64,000 bases of DNA, from positions 5,310,501 to 5,374,500 of the forward strand of contig NZ_AP028672.1 in assembly GCF_041154505.1 (NCBI RefSeq), read 5' to 3'. Origin of the DNA: Acidovorax sp. A79. Its GTDB lineage: Bacteria > Pseudomonadota > Gammaproteobacteria > Burkholderiales > Burkholderiaceae_C. Below are positions 1-10,171 of this stretch, piece by piece (within the stretch, counting starts at the first letter, position 1; each line of letters opens with the position of its first letter). The translations under genes were made by a program, and so were the position numbers. The notes beneath the pieces were generated by a model. That model was not told the DNA's origin and ran no database searches. It saw only the letters and a program-made list of their open reading frames with translations.

Positions 1-138
1 TGGCGCGGCCAGCAGGCTGGCGAGCGCGGCACGGCCCTCGGCCTGGTGCTCCACGGTGTAGCCCGCGTGGCGCAGGTAGTCGACCACGATGGCGGCGATG
101 TCGGGTTCGTCTTCGACGACGAGGATGCGGTGGCTCAT
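1..138 (-). CDS. Response regulator, receiver domain (partial, N-terminus only)
   Basis: The reverse strand from 138 to the window edge encodes MSHRILVVEDEPDIAAIV and continues off the end. The run of hydrophobic residues followed by E-D-E is the start of a CheY-like receiver domain, with the acidic pocket for the phosphoryl Mg2+ ion. The ATG overlaps the TGA of the upstream sensor kinase (ATGA), so the two are translationally coupled. The kinase resembles BaeS/OmpR-class kinases, so an OmpR-type DNA-binding C-terminus is expected, but it lies outside the window. Confidence 0.85.
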   Translation of the reverse strand, partial: MSHRILVVEDEPDIAAIVVDYLRHAGYTVEHQAEGRAALASLLAAP

Positions 139-1730
139 GAAGGGTTGTCCAGCAGGGGCAGTTGCAGGGTGACGCGCAGGCCTCCCAGCGGGGAGGCCTC
201 GGCCGCGAGGGTGCCGCCATGGGCCAGCACGATGGCGCGGCAGATGGCCAGGCCCAGGCCGGAGCCGCCGTGGTCGCGGTTGCGCGAGGTTTCGGCACGG
301 TACAGGCGCTCGAAGATGCGCGGCAGCTCGTGCGCGGGCACGCCGGGCGCGCTGTCGTCCAGCTGCACGCGCAGCAGCGGCGCGCCATCGGTGGCCCGTG
401 TTTCCCCGGCCGTGACGCGCAACTGCCCGCCCGCATCGGTGTAGCGCAGGCTGTTTTCCAGCAGGTTCATGAAGACCTGGTGCAGCTGCTGCGCGTCGCC
501 CCGCACCAGTGGCGCGGGGGCTTGCGCGGCCAGGGCCTCCAGGCCCGTGGTGTTCACCTCGATGCCGGCCTGGGCCAGGCGCGGGCGCATGGAGGCCAGC
601 GCCTCGGCCAGCAGCGCGAGCGGGTGCACGGGCACCTGGGCCGACGGTGCACTGGTGCCAGCGGCATCCAGGCTGGCGCGCAGGTCGCCCACCAGCTGGA
701 TGAGGCGCATCACCTGCCGGTGCAGGCGCAGCGCGGTCTTGTCGTCAAAGGGGCGCACGCCGTCCTGCACGGCTTCGATCTCGGCGCGCATGGCGGCCAG
801 GGGCGTGCGCAGCTCGTGGGCCACGTCGCCCAGCCACTGGCGGCGCGAAGACTCGATGCTGCTCAGTTGTTCGGCCATGGTGTTGAAGGTGCGGGCCAGT
901 CGGGCCAGTTCATCGTTGCCGTGCACGGGCACACGGGTGTGCAGGTGGCCCTGTGCAATCTCGCGCGCGCCGGTGGCCAGGGCCTCGACCGGGGCCAGCC
1001 AGCGCCGTGCCAGCCAGCCCGACAGCAGCAGCGCCAGCGCCAGGCCGGCCAGGCCCGTCCACGCCACGAAGCCCAGGTGTTGCGCCAGAAAGGCCTGGTC
1101 GGCCTCGCTGCGCACGCCCTGCGGGGGCGCCAGCACCAGATGGCCGATGGCCTGGCCGTCGGCGCCGGTCAGGGCCACGCGCGCGCTGCCGGGCTGGGGT
1201 GCCGTGCCTGCCACCAGCTTCTGCTGCGCGTCCACCAGGCCCAGGCGGGGAAACAGGTCGTCGGGGTGGCGTTGCGCGGATGGGGGCGGGGGGCCGCTGG
1301 TGCCACGCTCGCCCGGGGGCGGGCCGCCATCGGGGGGCGGGGGCGGCGGCTGCTGCTGCATGCCGCGCTCCGACGCCGGGTTGCCGTTCGCCATCCCGGG
1401 GGGCATGCCGGGCGGCTGTCTGCTGCGGTCGCTGGGCGGGGCGTCTTCCATGCCCTGGTGGCCACCCCGGCGCGGGCTTGCGCCCGGGTGGCTGAGCTGG
1501 CCCCAGAGGCGGGGCTGGCCGCGCAACGTGTCCCAGCCGCCCGTCTGTGTGTGGTGGGCCTGCAGGCGCTCCGCGAGCCAGCCCATGCGGGCCAGTTCGA
1601 TCTCGGCCACGTAGGGCCCCAGGCCCCGCTGCAACCCCAGGCGGGAGAAGCCCGCAAAGATCAGCAGCAAGGCCAGCAGCAGGGCCGCCAGGGCGATGAA
1701 GGCTTTGCGGTGCAGGGTCAGGTGGGGCAT
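135..1730 (-). CDS. Sensor histidine kinase (BaeS-like, HAMP-HisKA-HATPase)
   Basis: A membrane sensor kinase of 531 residues that phosphorylates the response regulator it overlaps. From the ATG at 1730 there is an N-terminal membrane segment (residues ~8-28). A periplasmic sensor region follows, with an unusual Pro/Gly/Gln-rich stretch at ~115-155, then a second membrane segment. A HAMP region follows. The HisKA H-box is GDVAHELRTPLAAMRAE (phospho-accepting His), the N-box is NLLENSLRYTDAGG and the G-box is GGSGLGLAICRA. The ORF stays open upstream to 1841, but that extension is Arg/Pro-rich and precedes the natural signal anchor, so 1730 is preferred. It starts 20 nt after the stop of the small exported protein gene and is probably in one operon with it. 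The ligand is unknown. Confidence 0.88.
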   Translation of the reverse strand: MPHLTLHRKAFIALAALLLALLLIFAGFSRLGLQRGLGPYVAEIELARMGWLAERLQAHHTQTGGWDTLRGQPRLWGQLSHPGASPRRGGHQGMEDAPPSDRSRQPPGMPPGMANGNPASERGMQQQPPPPPPDGGPPPGERGTSGPPPPSAQRHPDDLFPRLGLVDAQQKLVAGTAPQPGSARVALTGADGQAIGHLVLAPPQGVRSEADQAFLAQHLGFVAWTGLAGLALALLLSGWLARRWLAPVEALATGAREIAQGHLHTRVPVHGNDELARLARTFNTMAEQLSSIESSRRQWLGDVAHELRTPLAAMRAEIEAVQDGVRPFDDKTALRLHRQVMRLIQLVGDLRASLDAAGTSAPSAQVPVHPLALLAEALASMRPRLAQAGIEVNTTGLEALAAQAPAPLVRGDAQQLHQVFMNLLENSLRYTDAGGQLRVTAGETRATDGAPLLRVQLDDSAPGVPAHELPRIFERLYRAETSRNRDHGGSGLGLAICRAIVLAHGGTLAAEASPLGGLRVTLQLPLLDNPS

Positions 1731-1750
1731 CGGTGGGGGTGCAGGTGTCG

Positions 1751-2053
1751 TCAGCGGGCGGGTGGCGGGCCGCCCGCACCGCCGGGGCCGCCAGGCCCGC
1801 CCGCGGGCATGGCCACCAGGGTGCCGCCCATTGTGCGGCATGTGCCCGCGAGCGATTGGCCGTCGGGCATGGTCAACGTCACGCTGGCGCCTTCGGTCTT
1901 GCCCTTGCAGGCGGCATAGGCCTCGGGCGGCGGCGCCGGCGGGTCCTGCCGGCCGTGGGGTTGCGCCAGCACGGGGGTGGCGGATATTGCAGCCAGCATG
2001 GTCGTGAGGGCCACGCAGGCCAGCCAGCGTGGACGAAGAGAGTGCACAGGCAT
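1751..2053 (-). CDS. Small Pro/Gly-rich exported protein
   Basis: A 100-residue protein that I do not recognise as a named family. Residues 1-30 form a clear Sec signal peptide (Arg residues, then ACVALTTMLAAISATPVLAQ, cleavage after ALA). The mature part has two Cys residues (in AACKGK and GTCRTM), which could form a disulfide. It ends in a Gly/Pro run. It is the first gene of the operon with the sensor kinase and response regulator, so a periplasmic partner or target of that system is plausible. The ATG at 2053 is preferred over upstream starts because it directly precedes the signal peptide and has a purine-rich stretch before it. Confidence 0.72.
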   Translation of the reverse strand: MPVHSLRPRWLACVALTTMLAAISATPVLAQPHGRQDPPAPPPEAYAACKGKTEGASVTLTMPDGQSLAGTCRTMGGTLVAMPAGGPGGPGGAGGPPPAR

Positions 2054-2199
2054 GGTGTTTTTTCTTTCAGTGTTGTGGAGAAAGGAGTTCAGCGAGTCAG
2101 CGCCAGCACGTGCTACCGGCGCGGCGCGTCTGAGGGCGCAGTGGATTAAGGAAAGCGTTTGACGGGTGGGGCACGTCGTCAGAAACCGGCGCCGCCCGG

Positions 2200-2284
2200 G
2201 CCAGTGCACCCGAGGAACCGGCTTCGCCGGACCACCGGGTGCGTCCCCCTCCGGGGGAAGGCGCCGAAGGCGACTCAGGGGGGC
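2200..2284 (-). repeat. Dispersed GC-rich repeat, family R2, copy 1
   Basis: Read on the minus strand it begins CCCCTGAGTCGCC and carries GCC/GGC and CCCCC/GGGGG inverted repeats, then a CACCCGG...CACTGGC segment. Copies with the same layout follow the Bug receptor gene (27469) and btuB (50701). In each case the element sits directly after a stop codon, in the same orientation as the gene. Here it follows the dioxygenase-like gene. A role in transcription termination or mRNA 3'-end stability is inference. Confidence 0.6.
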
Positions 2285-2290
2285 TTTCAG

Positions 2291-3157
2291 TCAAGCTGCG
2301 ATCGAGATCGTGATGCTGGCCGAGTACCCGCCGCCGCTGTTGGCCTGCATGGTGGTCATCTCCAGCGTGGTGCCGTCGCTGAAGACGTTGTCCGTGGCGA
2401 ACGACATGGAGGCCAGGTTGCGCACGCTGGCGCTGTAGCCCGAATTGGCGCTGTAGATGGTGCTGAGCAGCGCGGTGGGGAAGGCCAGCTGCGTGGTCTT
2501 GATCTTGTTGCTCGCGCTGCTGGCGGCGGCCAGGCTGCGGTACACCTCCAGGTGCATGTGGGGCATGCGGCCCGCGTAGCAGCCGGGCACGATGGTGGTG
2601 AAGGTGACCGTGCCGCTCGCATCGGTGGCCTGCACGCCACGCAGGTAGTTGTCGGCGATGTTGCTGGAGCTGTACACGGAGTAGTTGCCGTCCTGCGTGC
2701 AGTGCCACAGGTAGATGGCGTAGCCGGACAGCGCGGCGCAGCTTGCGTTGGTGTTGGTCAGCGTGATGGTGATGGTGAACGGCACGCCGCTGACCTGCGT
2801 GGAGGAGCCGATGGAGCTGCGGATGTCCGAGCGCACGATGCCGCTGAGCGCCAGCACGTTGTAGGTGTTGTTGCTGGCGCTGGAACCGTCGGCCGGGTAG
2901 GGGCCGGCGGTTTCCTCCGGAACAACCGAGCAGGTGGCGGCGGTGCCTGTCCCGGTGCCCGTACCTGTTCCCGTTCCCGTTCCGGTCCCCGTGCCGGTGG
3001 CCTCGGTCGTGTCGCTGGCTTCGGTGTCGCTGCCCCCGCCCCCGCAGCCAAGGAGCGTGGCCACGCCCAGCGAACCCAGGGCATTCAGCGCAAGGCGGCG
3101 GTTGGAAGGGGCCTGTGCGGCGGCGGCCAGGGGCTCGGGGAAGGGGAGGCGGTCCAT
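2291..3157 (-). CDS. Exported intradiol ring-cleavage dioxygenase-like lipoprotein
   Basis: A 288-residue homologue of the catechol / protocatechuate 3,4-dioxygenase beta-chain fold. The N-terminus has a twin-arginine-like NRRLALNALG followed by a lipobox (LLGC, Cys38), so it is probably exported and lipid-anchored. A linker of nine Gly-Thr units (residues ~55-72) leads into the catalytic domain. That domain begins CSVVPEETAGPYPADGSS. The Fe(III) ligands look intact: a Tyr in WHCTQDGNYSVY, and Tyr, His, His in CYAGRMPHMHLEV. The ATG at 3157 has GGAG at a good distance; the longer form would need a TTG at 3172. Extracytoplasmic members are common in genomes, but their substrates are mostly unknown. 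Confidence 0.85.
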   Translation of the reverse strand: MDRLPFPEPLAAAAQAPSNRRLALNALGSLGVATLLGCGGGGSDTEASDTTEATGTGTGTGTGTGTGTGTGTAATCSVVPEETAGPYPADGSSASNNTYNVLALSGIVRSDIRSSIGSSTQVSGVPFTITITLTNTNASCAALSGYAIYLWHCTQDGNYSVYSSSNIADNYLRGVQATDASGTVTFTTIVPGCYAGRMPHMHLEVYRSLAAASSASNKIKTTQLAFPTALLSTIYSANSGYSASVRNLASMSFATDNVFSDGTTLEMTTMQANSGGGYSASITISIAA

Positions 3158-3238
3158 GGATGGCTCCTGCAAGTGGGTATGGCCTGCACTGTGCCGTCCG
3201 ATTGGGGAGAAATTAGGGAGCCGCTGCTCCCTCGGAAT

Positions 3239-3278
3239 GCTATAAATTCAATAGCTATCAGCGCTTGTCCCTAAAGCG
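3239..3278 (-). repeat. Dispersed short repeat, family R1, copy 1
   Basis: On the minus strand it reads AAGCGCTGATAGCTATTGAA followed by TTTATAGC. The same core (AAGCGC, AGCTAT, then TAGC) recurs at 23513, 28293, 52578 and 54723. This copy is intergenic, between the dioxygenase-like gene and the RDD-protein gene. Confidence 0.65.
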
Positions 3279-3353
3279 AAAAAGCGGTTTTTGCCGGAAA
3301 CCGTGAGCGCCGGATGCAAGCGCACTGCGCGGCGCCGGGCGGGCTTCGTGGGC

Positions 3354-4448
3354 TTACTTCGCCGCCCCGGTGGCCTCGTGCCGGCAGCTGAAGGACCGGT
3401 CGCCACGCACGATGTCGTCGCTGCCGCACTGCCATTTGTGGATGTCCGTCTGCTGCTTGCGGGTGCGCAGCACGGGGGTATAGACCAGGTGCTTGCCAGC
3501 CAGCGCCAGGTCGCCTGAGCTGTCGGCAATGGTCAGCCGCACCACGCCATTGGCCGGATCGATGGCCATGGCCTGGAAGCCGGTGGGAAGCTGCCCGGGC
3601 CGGCCCAGGCCGATGGCGGCGGCGCTGGCGGGAAAGGCGCCGGTGCTCCGGTAGTGGTTCTCCACCAGCCCCAGCACCGTGCGCGCGGCGCCGTCCAGCT
3701 GGCGCACGGCTTCGCGGCGCGGATTGGCGGGCTCCTCTCCCTGGTGCCACAGCGCCACGGCCACCATGGCCGCAAAGCTCAAGGCGGCCACCCCGCCCAG
3801 CATCACCAGCGCCTTGAGGAACCAGCCGGGCCCGCGGACCAGGGCCACTGCCTGCTGGATGGCGGTATCGCTGGCGTGGCGGGAGACCACGAACGTGCCC
3901 GTGATCGAACTGTGCAGGCCCCGCTCGCCAAACAGGGCGGTCAGCAGGCGGTGCAGCAGGAACGGCACGGCCAGCGTGAGCGCCAGGGTGAGCGAATACT
4001 TCAGAAAGTGCCGCAGCACGGACCGCGCGATGCCAGGGCGTTCACCCGTGCGGGTCGCCACCCGCATGCCGAGCAGCCGCTTGCCCGCCGAGCCCTGGCC
4101 CAGCGCATCCATCAGCGCGGGGAGGAACAGGCCGAGGATGCCCAGCGCCAGCGCGGCCGGGTACGTGGCGCCCGGGGCGCTGTCGAAGGCCGGGCGCGCG
4201 AACACCCAGGCCAGCGCCAGCGCGACCGGAAAGGCCGCCATGCATGCGCCGTCGATCAGCGTGGCACCCAGGCGCGCCATGGTGCCCGGAAACACCTCCA
4301 CCAGCCGCGCCGGCGCGGGTGTCTGGGCGGGCTGCCCCCGGCCTGCCGGGGCCCTCGCGGCGGGCATGTCCGCCACCAGCGGCGCCTGGCAGCTGAAACA
4401 CTGCGTGTAGGAAGCATGGTTCTGCCAGTTGCAGCGGGGGCATTGCAT
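3354..4448 (-). CDS. Zinc-ribbon / RDD membrane protein with pilin-like C-terminus
   Basis: A 364-residue protein with three visible parts. Residues 1-25 are a zinc ribbon with two C-x2-C pairs (CPRC and CFSC). Residues ~55-195 hold an RDD domain with several membrane segments (for example GATLIDGACMAAFPVALALAW) and the Arg-Asp region around MDALGQGSAGKRLLGMRV. The C-terminal ~130 residues follow another membrane segment. They resemble the PilA-like soluble pilin fold, with a periodic ARTVLGLVENHYRSTGAFPAS helix and two late Cys residues (WQC, FSC). The ATG at 4448 begins the zinc ribbon, which fixes the start. RDD proteins are poorly understood. No functional partner is apparent nearby. Confidence 0.78.
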   Translation of the reverse strand: MQCPRCNWQNHASYTQCFSCQAPLVADMPAARAPAGRGQPAQTPAPARLVEVFPGTMARLGATLIDGACMAAFPVALALAWVFARPAFDSAPGATYPAALALGILGLFLPALMDALGQGSAGKRLLGMRVATRTGERPGIARSVLRHFLKYSLTLALTLAVPFLLHRLLTALFGERGLHSSITGTFVVSRHASDTAIQQAVALVRGPGWFLKALVMLGGVAALSFAAMVAVALWHQGEEPANPRREAVRQLDGAARTVLGLVENHYRSTGAFPASAAAIGLGRPGQLPTGFQAMAIDPANGVVRLTIADSSGDLALAGKHLVYTPVLRTRKQQTDIHKWQCGSDDIVRGDRSFSCRHEATGAAK

Positions 4449-4508
4449 GAGGGTGCGCCTGGGGTGGGCAAGAGGCCGCGCCAGGCGGCCTCCTCGCGGG
4501 GTGGAGGC

Positions 4509-5117
4509 TCAGTGCCGTGCGGGCGGCGCGGTGTGCGCCATCAGGCGGTCCGTCAGCGCGATGGCCAGCGCGCTCAGCAGGAACACCACGTGGATGATGG
4601 TCTGCCACATCAGCACCTTGAGGTCGTAGTTGGCGGCGTTGATGAAGGTCTTGAGCAGGTGGATCGAACTGATGCCGATGATGGCGGTGGCCAGCTTGAC
4701 CTTGAGCACCGAGGCGTTCACGTGGCTCAGCCATTCGGGCTGGTCGGGGTGGTCTTCCAGGTGCAGGCGCGAGACGAAGGTCTCGTACCCGCCCACGATC
4801 ACCATGATCAGCAGGTTGGAGATCATCACCACATCGATCAGCGCCAGCACCACCAGCATGATGATGGTCTCGTTGAGCGCGGTGACCTCGAAATCGCTCT
4901 TGTAGCCGATGCTGGAGACCAGCTGCTTGAGTGCGGCGGTGTTGCCGAAGGCTGCCTCGATCAGGTGCACCAGCTCCACCCAGAAGTGGAACACGTACAC
5001 CGCCTGCGCCAGGATCAGGCCCAGGTACAGGGGCAGCTGCAGCCAGCGGCTGGCAAAGATCAGCGACGGCAAGGGGCGCATGGGCGACGGGGTGGCGGGA
5101 TTTGGGGGGAGGGACAT
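4509..5117 (-). CDS. UPF0114 / YqhA family inner-membrane protein
   Basis: A 202-residue integral membrane protein with four hydrophobic segments: around [62 protein letters not shown] and [15 protein letters not shown]. The family hallmark [12 protein letters not shown] lies in the middle loop. The E. coli homologue is YqhA; its function is unknown. The ATG at 5117 gives a short polar N-terminus, and the ATG at 5081 is an alternative closer to the first helix. It is divergent from acs across 187 bases and is probably independent of it. Confidence 0.85.
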   Translation of the reverse strand: MSLPPNPATPSPMRPLPSLIFASRWLQLPLYLGLILAQAVYVFHFWVELVHLIEAAFGNTAALKQLVSSIGYKSDFEVTALNETIIMLVVLALIDVVMISNLLIMVIVGGYETFVSRLHLEDHPDQPEWLSHVNASVLKVKLATAIIGISSIHLLKTFINAANYDLKVLMWQTIIHVVFLLSALAIALTDRLMAHTAPPARH

Positions 5118-5304
5118 GGAATGTAGGGTGGGACTTGGGTCGCGCGATTTTAGGGGTGCCGCGTGACAGCCCCTCGCGCACAGGTGCCTTCTTCCCTGCC
5201 CGGCACTGGCGATTCTGTAAGCTTCGTGCCAGTCAGTGGCTTGTAAGTGCCGCGTCCGACAGTACCGCCCAATTCCAATTCCATCAGACCCAGGAGACAA
5301 CACC

Positions 5305-7299
<1,995 letters not shown>

Positions 7300-7704
7300 T
7301 CCAGGAGGTGCCGCGCATGCGGCGCCAGCGTGCAGCGCCTGCGGGTTTGGGGCCACTCATGTCGCCACAGGCGATGTGACGTGGCCACAGAATCCGGCAA
7401 TCCTGGACCAGCTGGCCAAGGCCAACTGACCAGAGGGCGGTGCGCCGCCGAGGGCGCGGGCGCGCTGCGCCTGCAAAGCAGCGTAGCGGGGGGGGCCTGC
7501 CTGGGGACGTGGCGGGCGTTCACCGTCCACGGGGAAACTCGCCATCGGCAACGGGGTGCCGTCCAGCCCGAAGGCGTGCGCGGCCCCTTGTAGGACACCG
7601 ACTGAAACCGCTCCCCCGCGGCGCGGGATGGCCCCTGCATGGGTTACAACGGCGGCATCGTGTCCCAGGCTGCATGCCTGGGCGCTGCATACCGGAGGTT
7701 TCCC
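7300..7704. other. Intergenic region with duplicated acs 3' end and hairpins
   Basis: These 405 bases hold no convincing gene. Bases 7307-7326 form a hairpin (GGTGCCGC / GCGGCGCC with one G-U pair) just after the acs stop. Bases 7391-7433 repeat the last 12 codons, stop and adjacent bases of acs (7261-7305) with a few substitutions, encoding [12 protein letters not shown] and a stop. Bases 7664-7682 form a perfect 7-bp hairpin (CCCAGGC, loop TGCAT, GCCTGGG) shortly before the next gene's ribosome site. Confidence 0.6.
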
Positions 7705-8190
7705 ATGCATCTGCGTTCCATAGTCCTTTTGTTGACGGTGCTGGCCATCGCGATACTCGCGGCGCTCAACTGGCCCACCCTGGCCGCTCCCGCCCTGGTC
7801 TCCCTGGGGATCGTGGTCTTCGAGGCGCCGCTGGGCCTCATCATGCTGGCCCTGACGGCCCTGCTGGGGATATTCTTCCTGGCCTACGTCCTGTCCCTCC
7901 AGGGGTCCGTGCTCATGGAGACACGGCGCCACGGCAAGGAGATGCAAGTCCAGCGTGAACTGGCCGACAAGGCAGAAGCCTCGCGGTTCACGGAATTGCG
8001 CACCTTCCTGGATGCCCAGCACCATCAGGCGCACGCCGCCTTGCTGACCCGGCTGGACCAGCTGGAGGCGCGCCTGGCGGCGCGGGTCGCCGAATCCGAC
8101 AATTCCACCGCGGCCTACGTGGGGCAGCTGGAACACCAGCTGCGCACCCGGGGCCTGGAGCCCGCGCCCGTGGTGCCGCCACTCGTCTGA
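7705..8190 (+). CDS. Small two-helix membrane protein, LapA-like
   Basis: A 161-residue protein with two N-terminal membrane segments (residues ~3-22 and ~32-58, including LGLIMLALTALLGIFFLAYVL). A cytoplasmic helical tail follows with coiled-coil character (QRELADKAEASRFTELRTF, LLTRLDQLEARLAARV). This is the layout of LapA/YciS-type (DUF1049) proteins, which are implicated in lipopolysaccharide assembly control. The match is by architecture only. The ATG at 7705 follows GGAGG at optimal spacing, so the upstream extension to 7639 is rejected. Confidence 0.65.
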   Translation: MHLRSIVLLLTVLAIAILAALNWPTLAAPALVSLGIVVFEAPLGLIMLALTALLGIFFLAYVLSLQGSVLMETRRHGKEMQVQRELADKAEASRFTELRTFLDAQHHQAHAALLTRLDQLEARLAARVAESDNSTAAYVGQLEHQLRTRGLEPAPVVPPLV

Positions 8191-8263
8191 TCCCCGCTTG
8201 CGCGAGGCGCGGGCGGCAGGGCCCGCGGGCCGGCCGGCAACGAGAAAAAAGACCCGGAAACGT

Positions 8264-8297
8264 TTGCGGCCGTGACAGGGATCTGGCACGGCCGCAA
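8264..8297 (-). terminator. Candidate terminator hairpin between convergent genes
   Basis: A perfect 11-bp inverted repeat (TTGCGGCCGTG at 8264-8274, CACGGCCGCAA at 8287-8297) lies between two convergent genes. On the minus strand a run of six T follows about 15 bases later, so the spacing is looser than in a textbook terminator. It probably ends the cytochrome c transcript. Confidence 0.5.
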
Positions 8298-8348
8298 GGG
8301 GCGGGGAAGGGCGGTGCGGCCCCCCGCCGTAACTCCATCAAAGGCGCA

Positions 8349-8654
8349 TCACTTTTGCGTCAGCACCCAGGCCGCCAGCTTCTTGGCCTCTGCATCGTTG
8401 ACCTGCGCGTTGGCAGGCATCGGGACCGGACCCCATACGCCCGCGCCACCCTTGATGATCTTGGCGGCCAGCTTGTCCACGGCATCCTTCTGGCCCGCAT
8501 ACTTGGCGGCCACGTCCTTGTACGAAGGACCCACCAGCTTCTTGTCCACGGCGTGGCAGGCCATGCAGTTCTTCGAGGTCGCCAGGGCTAGATCGGCCAT
8601 GGCGGGTGCCGCAACCGACAGCGTCATGGCAAGGGTGATCAGGGTACGCTTCAT
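8349..8654 (-). CDS. Periplasmic cytochrome c (c551/c552 type)
   Basis: A 101-residue class I cytochrome c. Residues 1-20 are a signal peptide ending AMA. The heme-binding motif is CMACH at residues 30-34, and the distal axial Met is in [26 protein letters not shown] is the typical segment after the heme site. The size matches cytochrome c551/c552, soluble electron carriers to terminal oxidases or nitrite reductases. The ATG at 8654 has AGGAAA upstream. It stands alone on this strand. The cbb3 oxidase block further on is a plausible electron acceptor, but that is inference. Confidence 0.93.
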   Translation of the reverse strand: MKRTLITLAMTLSVAAPAMADLALATSKNCMACHAVDKKLVGPSYKDVAAKYAGQKDAVDKLAAKIIKGGAGVWGPVPMPANAQVNDAEAKKLAAWVLTQK

Positions 8655-8760
8655 GGTGGGATTTCCTGTGGGTTGGGTTACAGTTCTTTTAATGGAATTG
8701 TAGTGAGTTGGGTTGACAGGCATTTGTCTGTCGTCAACCCGGCGTTTTCTGGAGATCGCG

Positions 8761-9003
8761 ATGTACCTGCTGGGTCTTTCACTGGTGCTTCTGGCACTGA
8801 AGTATTTCGAGATCGGACCCGTGGCCAACTGGTCCTGGTGGTGGGTGCTGGCACCCTTTGCCGCCACGGCCCTATGGTGGGCCTGGGCGGATTCCACAGG
8901 GTATACGAAACGTAAAGCCATGGAAAAGATGGACCAGCGCAAGCAGGACCGGATCAACAAGAACAAGGAAGCCCTGGGCATGCGCCCGCGCAAGCCACGC
9001 TAG
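8761..9003 (+). CDS. Small Trp-rich membrane protein (TIGR04438 type)
   Basis: An 80-residue protein. It has an N-terminal hydrophobic segment ([20 protein letters not shown]), then [25 protein letters not shown] with seven Trp residues, then a strongly basic tail rich in Lys, Arg and Asn. It matches the small Trp-rich protein family defined by TIGR04438, which is restricted to betaproteobacteria; the role is unknown. The ATG at 8761 has GGAG at good spacing; the longer frame from 8713 adds an unlikely N-terminus. Confidence 0.85.
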   Translation: MYLLGLSLVLLALKYFEIGPVANWSWWWVLAPFAATALWWAWADSTGYTKRKAMEKMDQRKQDRINKNKEALGMRPRKPR

Positions 9004-9085
9004 ACAGTCCATTGCGTTTGTCCCGCGCACCGCCTGCGCGGATGTACCCAGGTTGCGCCACAGAAAGAATCGATCATCGTTGCAC

Positions 9086-10119
9086 ATGGCAAAACAGCAG
9101 TCATCACTGGCGTAACCGGGCAGGATGGGGCCTATCTGGCAGAGTTTCTTCTGCGAAAAGACTACCAGGTCATAGGGACTCATCGCCGCACGAACAGTGT
9201 GAATACTTGGCGCCTGCGGGAGTTGGGCGTGCTGGGCCATCCCAATTTGTCCCTGGTCGATTTCGATCTGACGGACCCAGGTTCTGCCATCGCACTCCTG
9301 CAGAAATTTCGCCCCGATGAGTTGTACAACCTGGCGGCACAGAGCTTCGTGGGGGCCAGTTTCGATGTTCCGACCACCACGGCGCTGGTCAACGGCCAGG
9401 GTGCGCTCAATCTGCTGGAGGCCGTCCGGCTGGTGAATCCCCGCATACGCTATTACCAGGCCAGCTCCTCCGAGATGTTCGGAGGCGTGCAGGACGCTCC
9501 CCAGCATGAGGGCACTCCGTTTTCCCCCCGCAGCCCCTATGGCATCTCCAAGCTGTTTGCCCACTGGATGACGATCAACTACCGGGAAGTGCACGGCATC
9601 TATGCCGTCAGTGGCATTCTTTTCAATCACGAGAGCCCGCTGCGTGGCCTGGAATTCGTGACGCGCAAGGTCTCGGATGCCGCGGCCCGCATGGCCCACG
9701 GCCACCTGGGGCGGCTTGAGATCGGCAATCTGGATGCCCGCCGTGACTGGGGCTTCGCGGCCGAGTATGTGCAGGGCATGTGGCAGATGATGCAGGCCGA
9801 TCAGCCCGGTACCTACGTGCTCGCCACCGGGCGCCAGCAGTCCGTGCGGGATTTTCTCGGCATGGCGTTCTCCGTGGTCGGGGTGACCCTGGAGTTCCTG
9901 GGAACCGGGGCGTCGGAGGTGGCGGTGGATTCGCGCACCGGCCGGGTGGTGGCGTGCGTGGATCCAGTTTTTTTCCGGCCTGCAGAGGTTGATCTGCTGG
10001 TAGGGGATGCCTCCATGGCAAAGGCCCGGCTGGGCTGGGAAGCGCACACGACGCTGGAGCAGCTCTGTTGCATGATGGTCGAAGCCGACCTGCGGCGAAC
10101 CCATCCGGGGGCGCGGTGA
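9086..10119 (+). CDS. gmd: GDP-mannose 4,6-dehydratase with apparent 5' frameshift
   Basis: Gmd converts GDP-mannose to GDP-4-keto-6-deoxymannose, the precursor of GDP-rhamnose or GDP-fucose in surface polysaccharides. The main frame encodes [20 protein letters not shown] (Rossmann GxxGxxG), the catalytic Ser-Ser-Glu in [12 protein letters not shown] and the YxxxK motif in [12 protein letters not shown], ending at 10119. The only suitable ATG (9086) reads MAKQQSSLA and stops after nine codons. One more A in the A tract at 9091-9094 would join it to the conserved MAKTAVITG start. In the intact frame the first usable start is GTG 9199, which would lose the cofactor-binding motif. It is therefore either a sequencing error, a slippage site or a broken gene. 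Confidence 0.82.
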
Positions 10120-10171
10120 TGGGCGGCTGCTACCGTATTGCGCCCCGGGCCCTCCACTGCGGGGTGGCGCC

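Noticed and set aside
9061..9085. Upstream in-frame start for gmd
   Set aside because: The main frame is open back to 9004 but offers only ATC, ATT-like or CTG codons and no ribosome site, so an upstream start is unlikely compared with a frameshift after ATG 9086.
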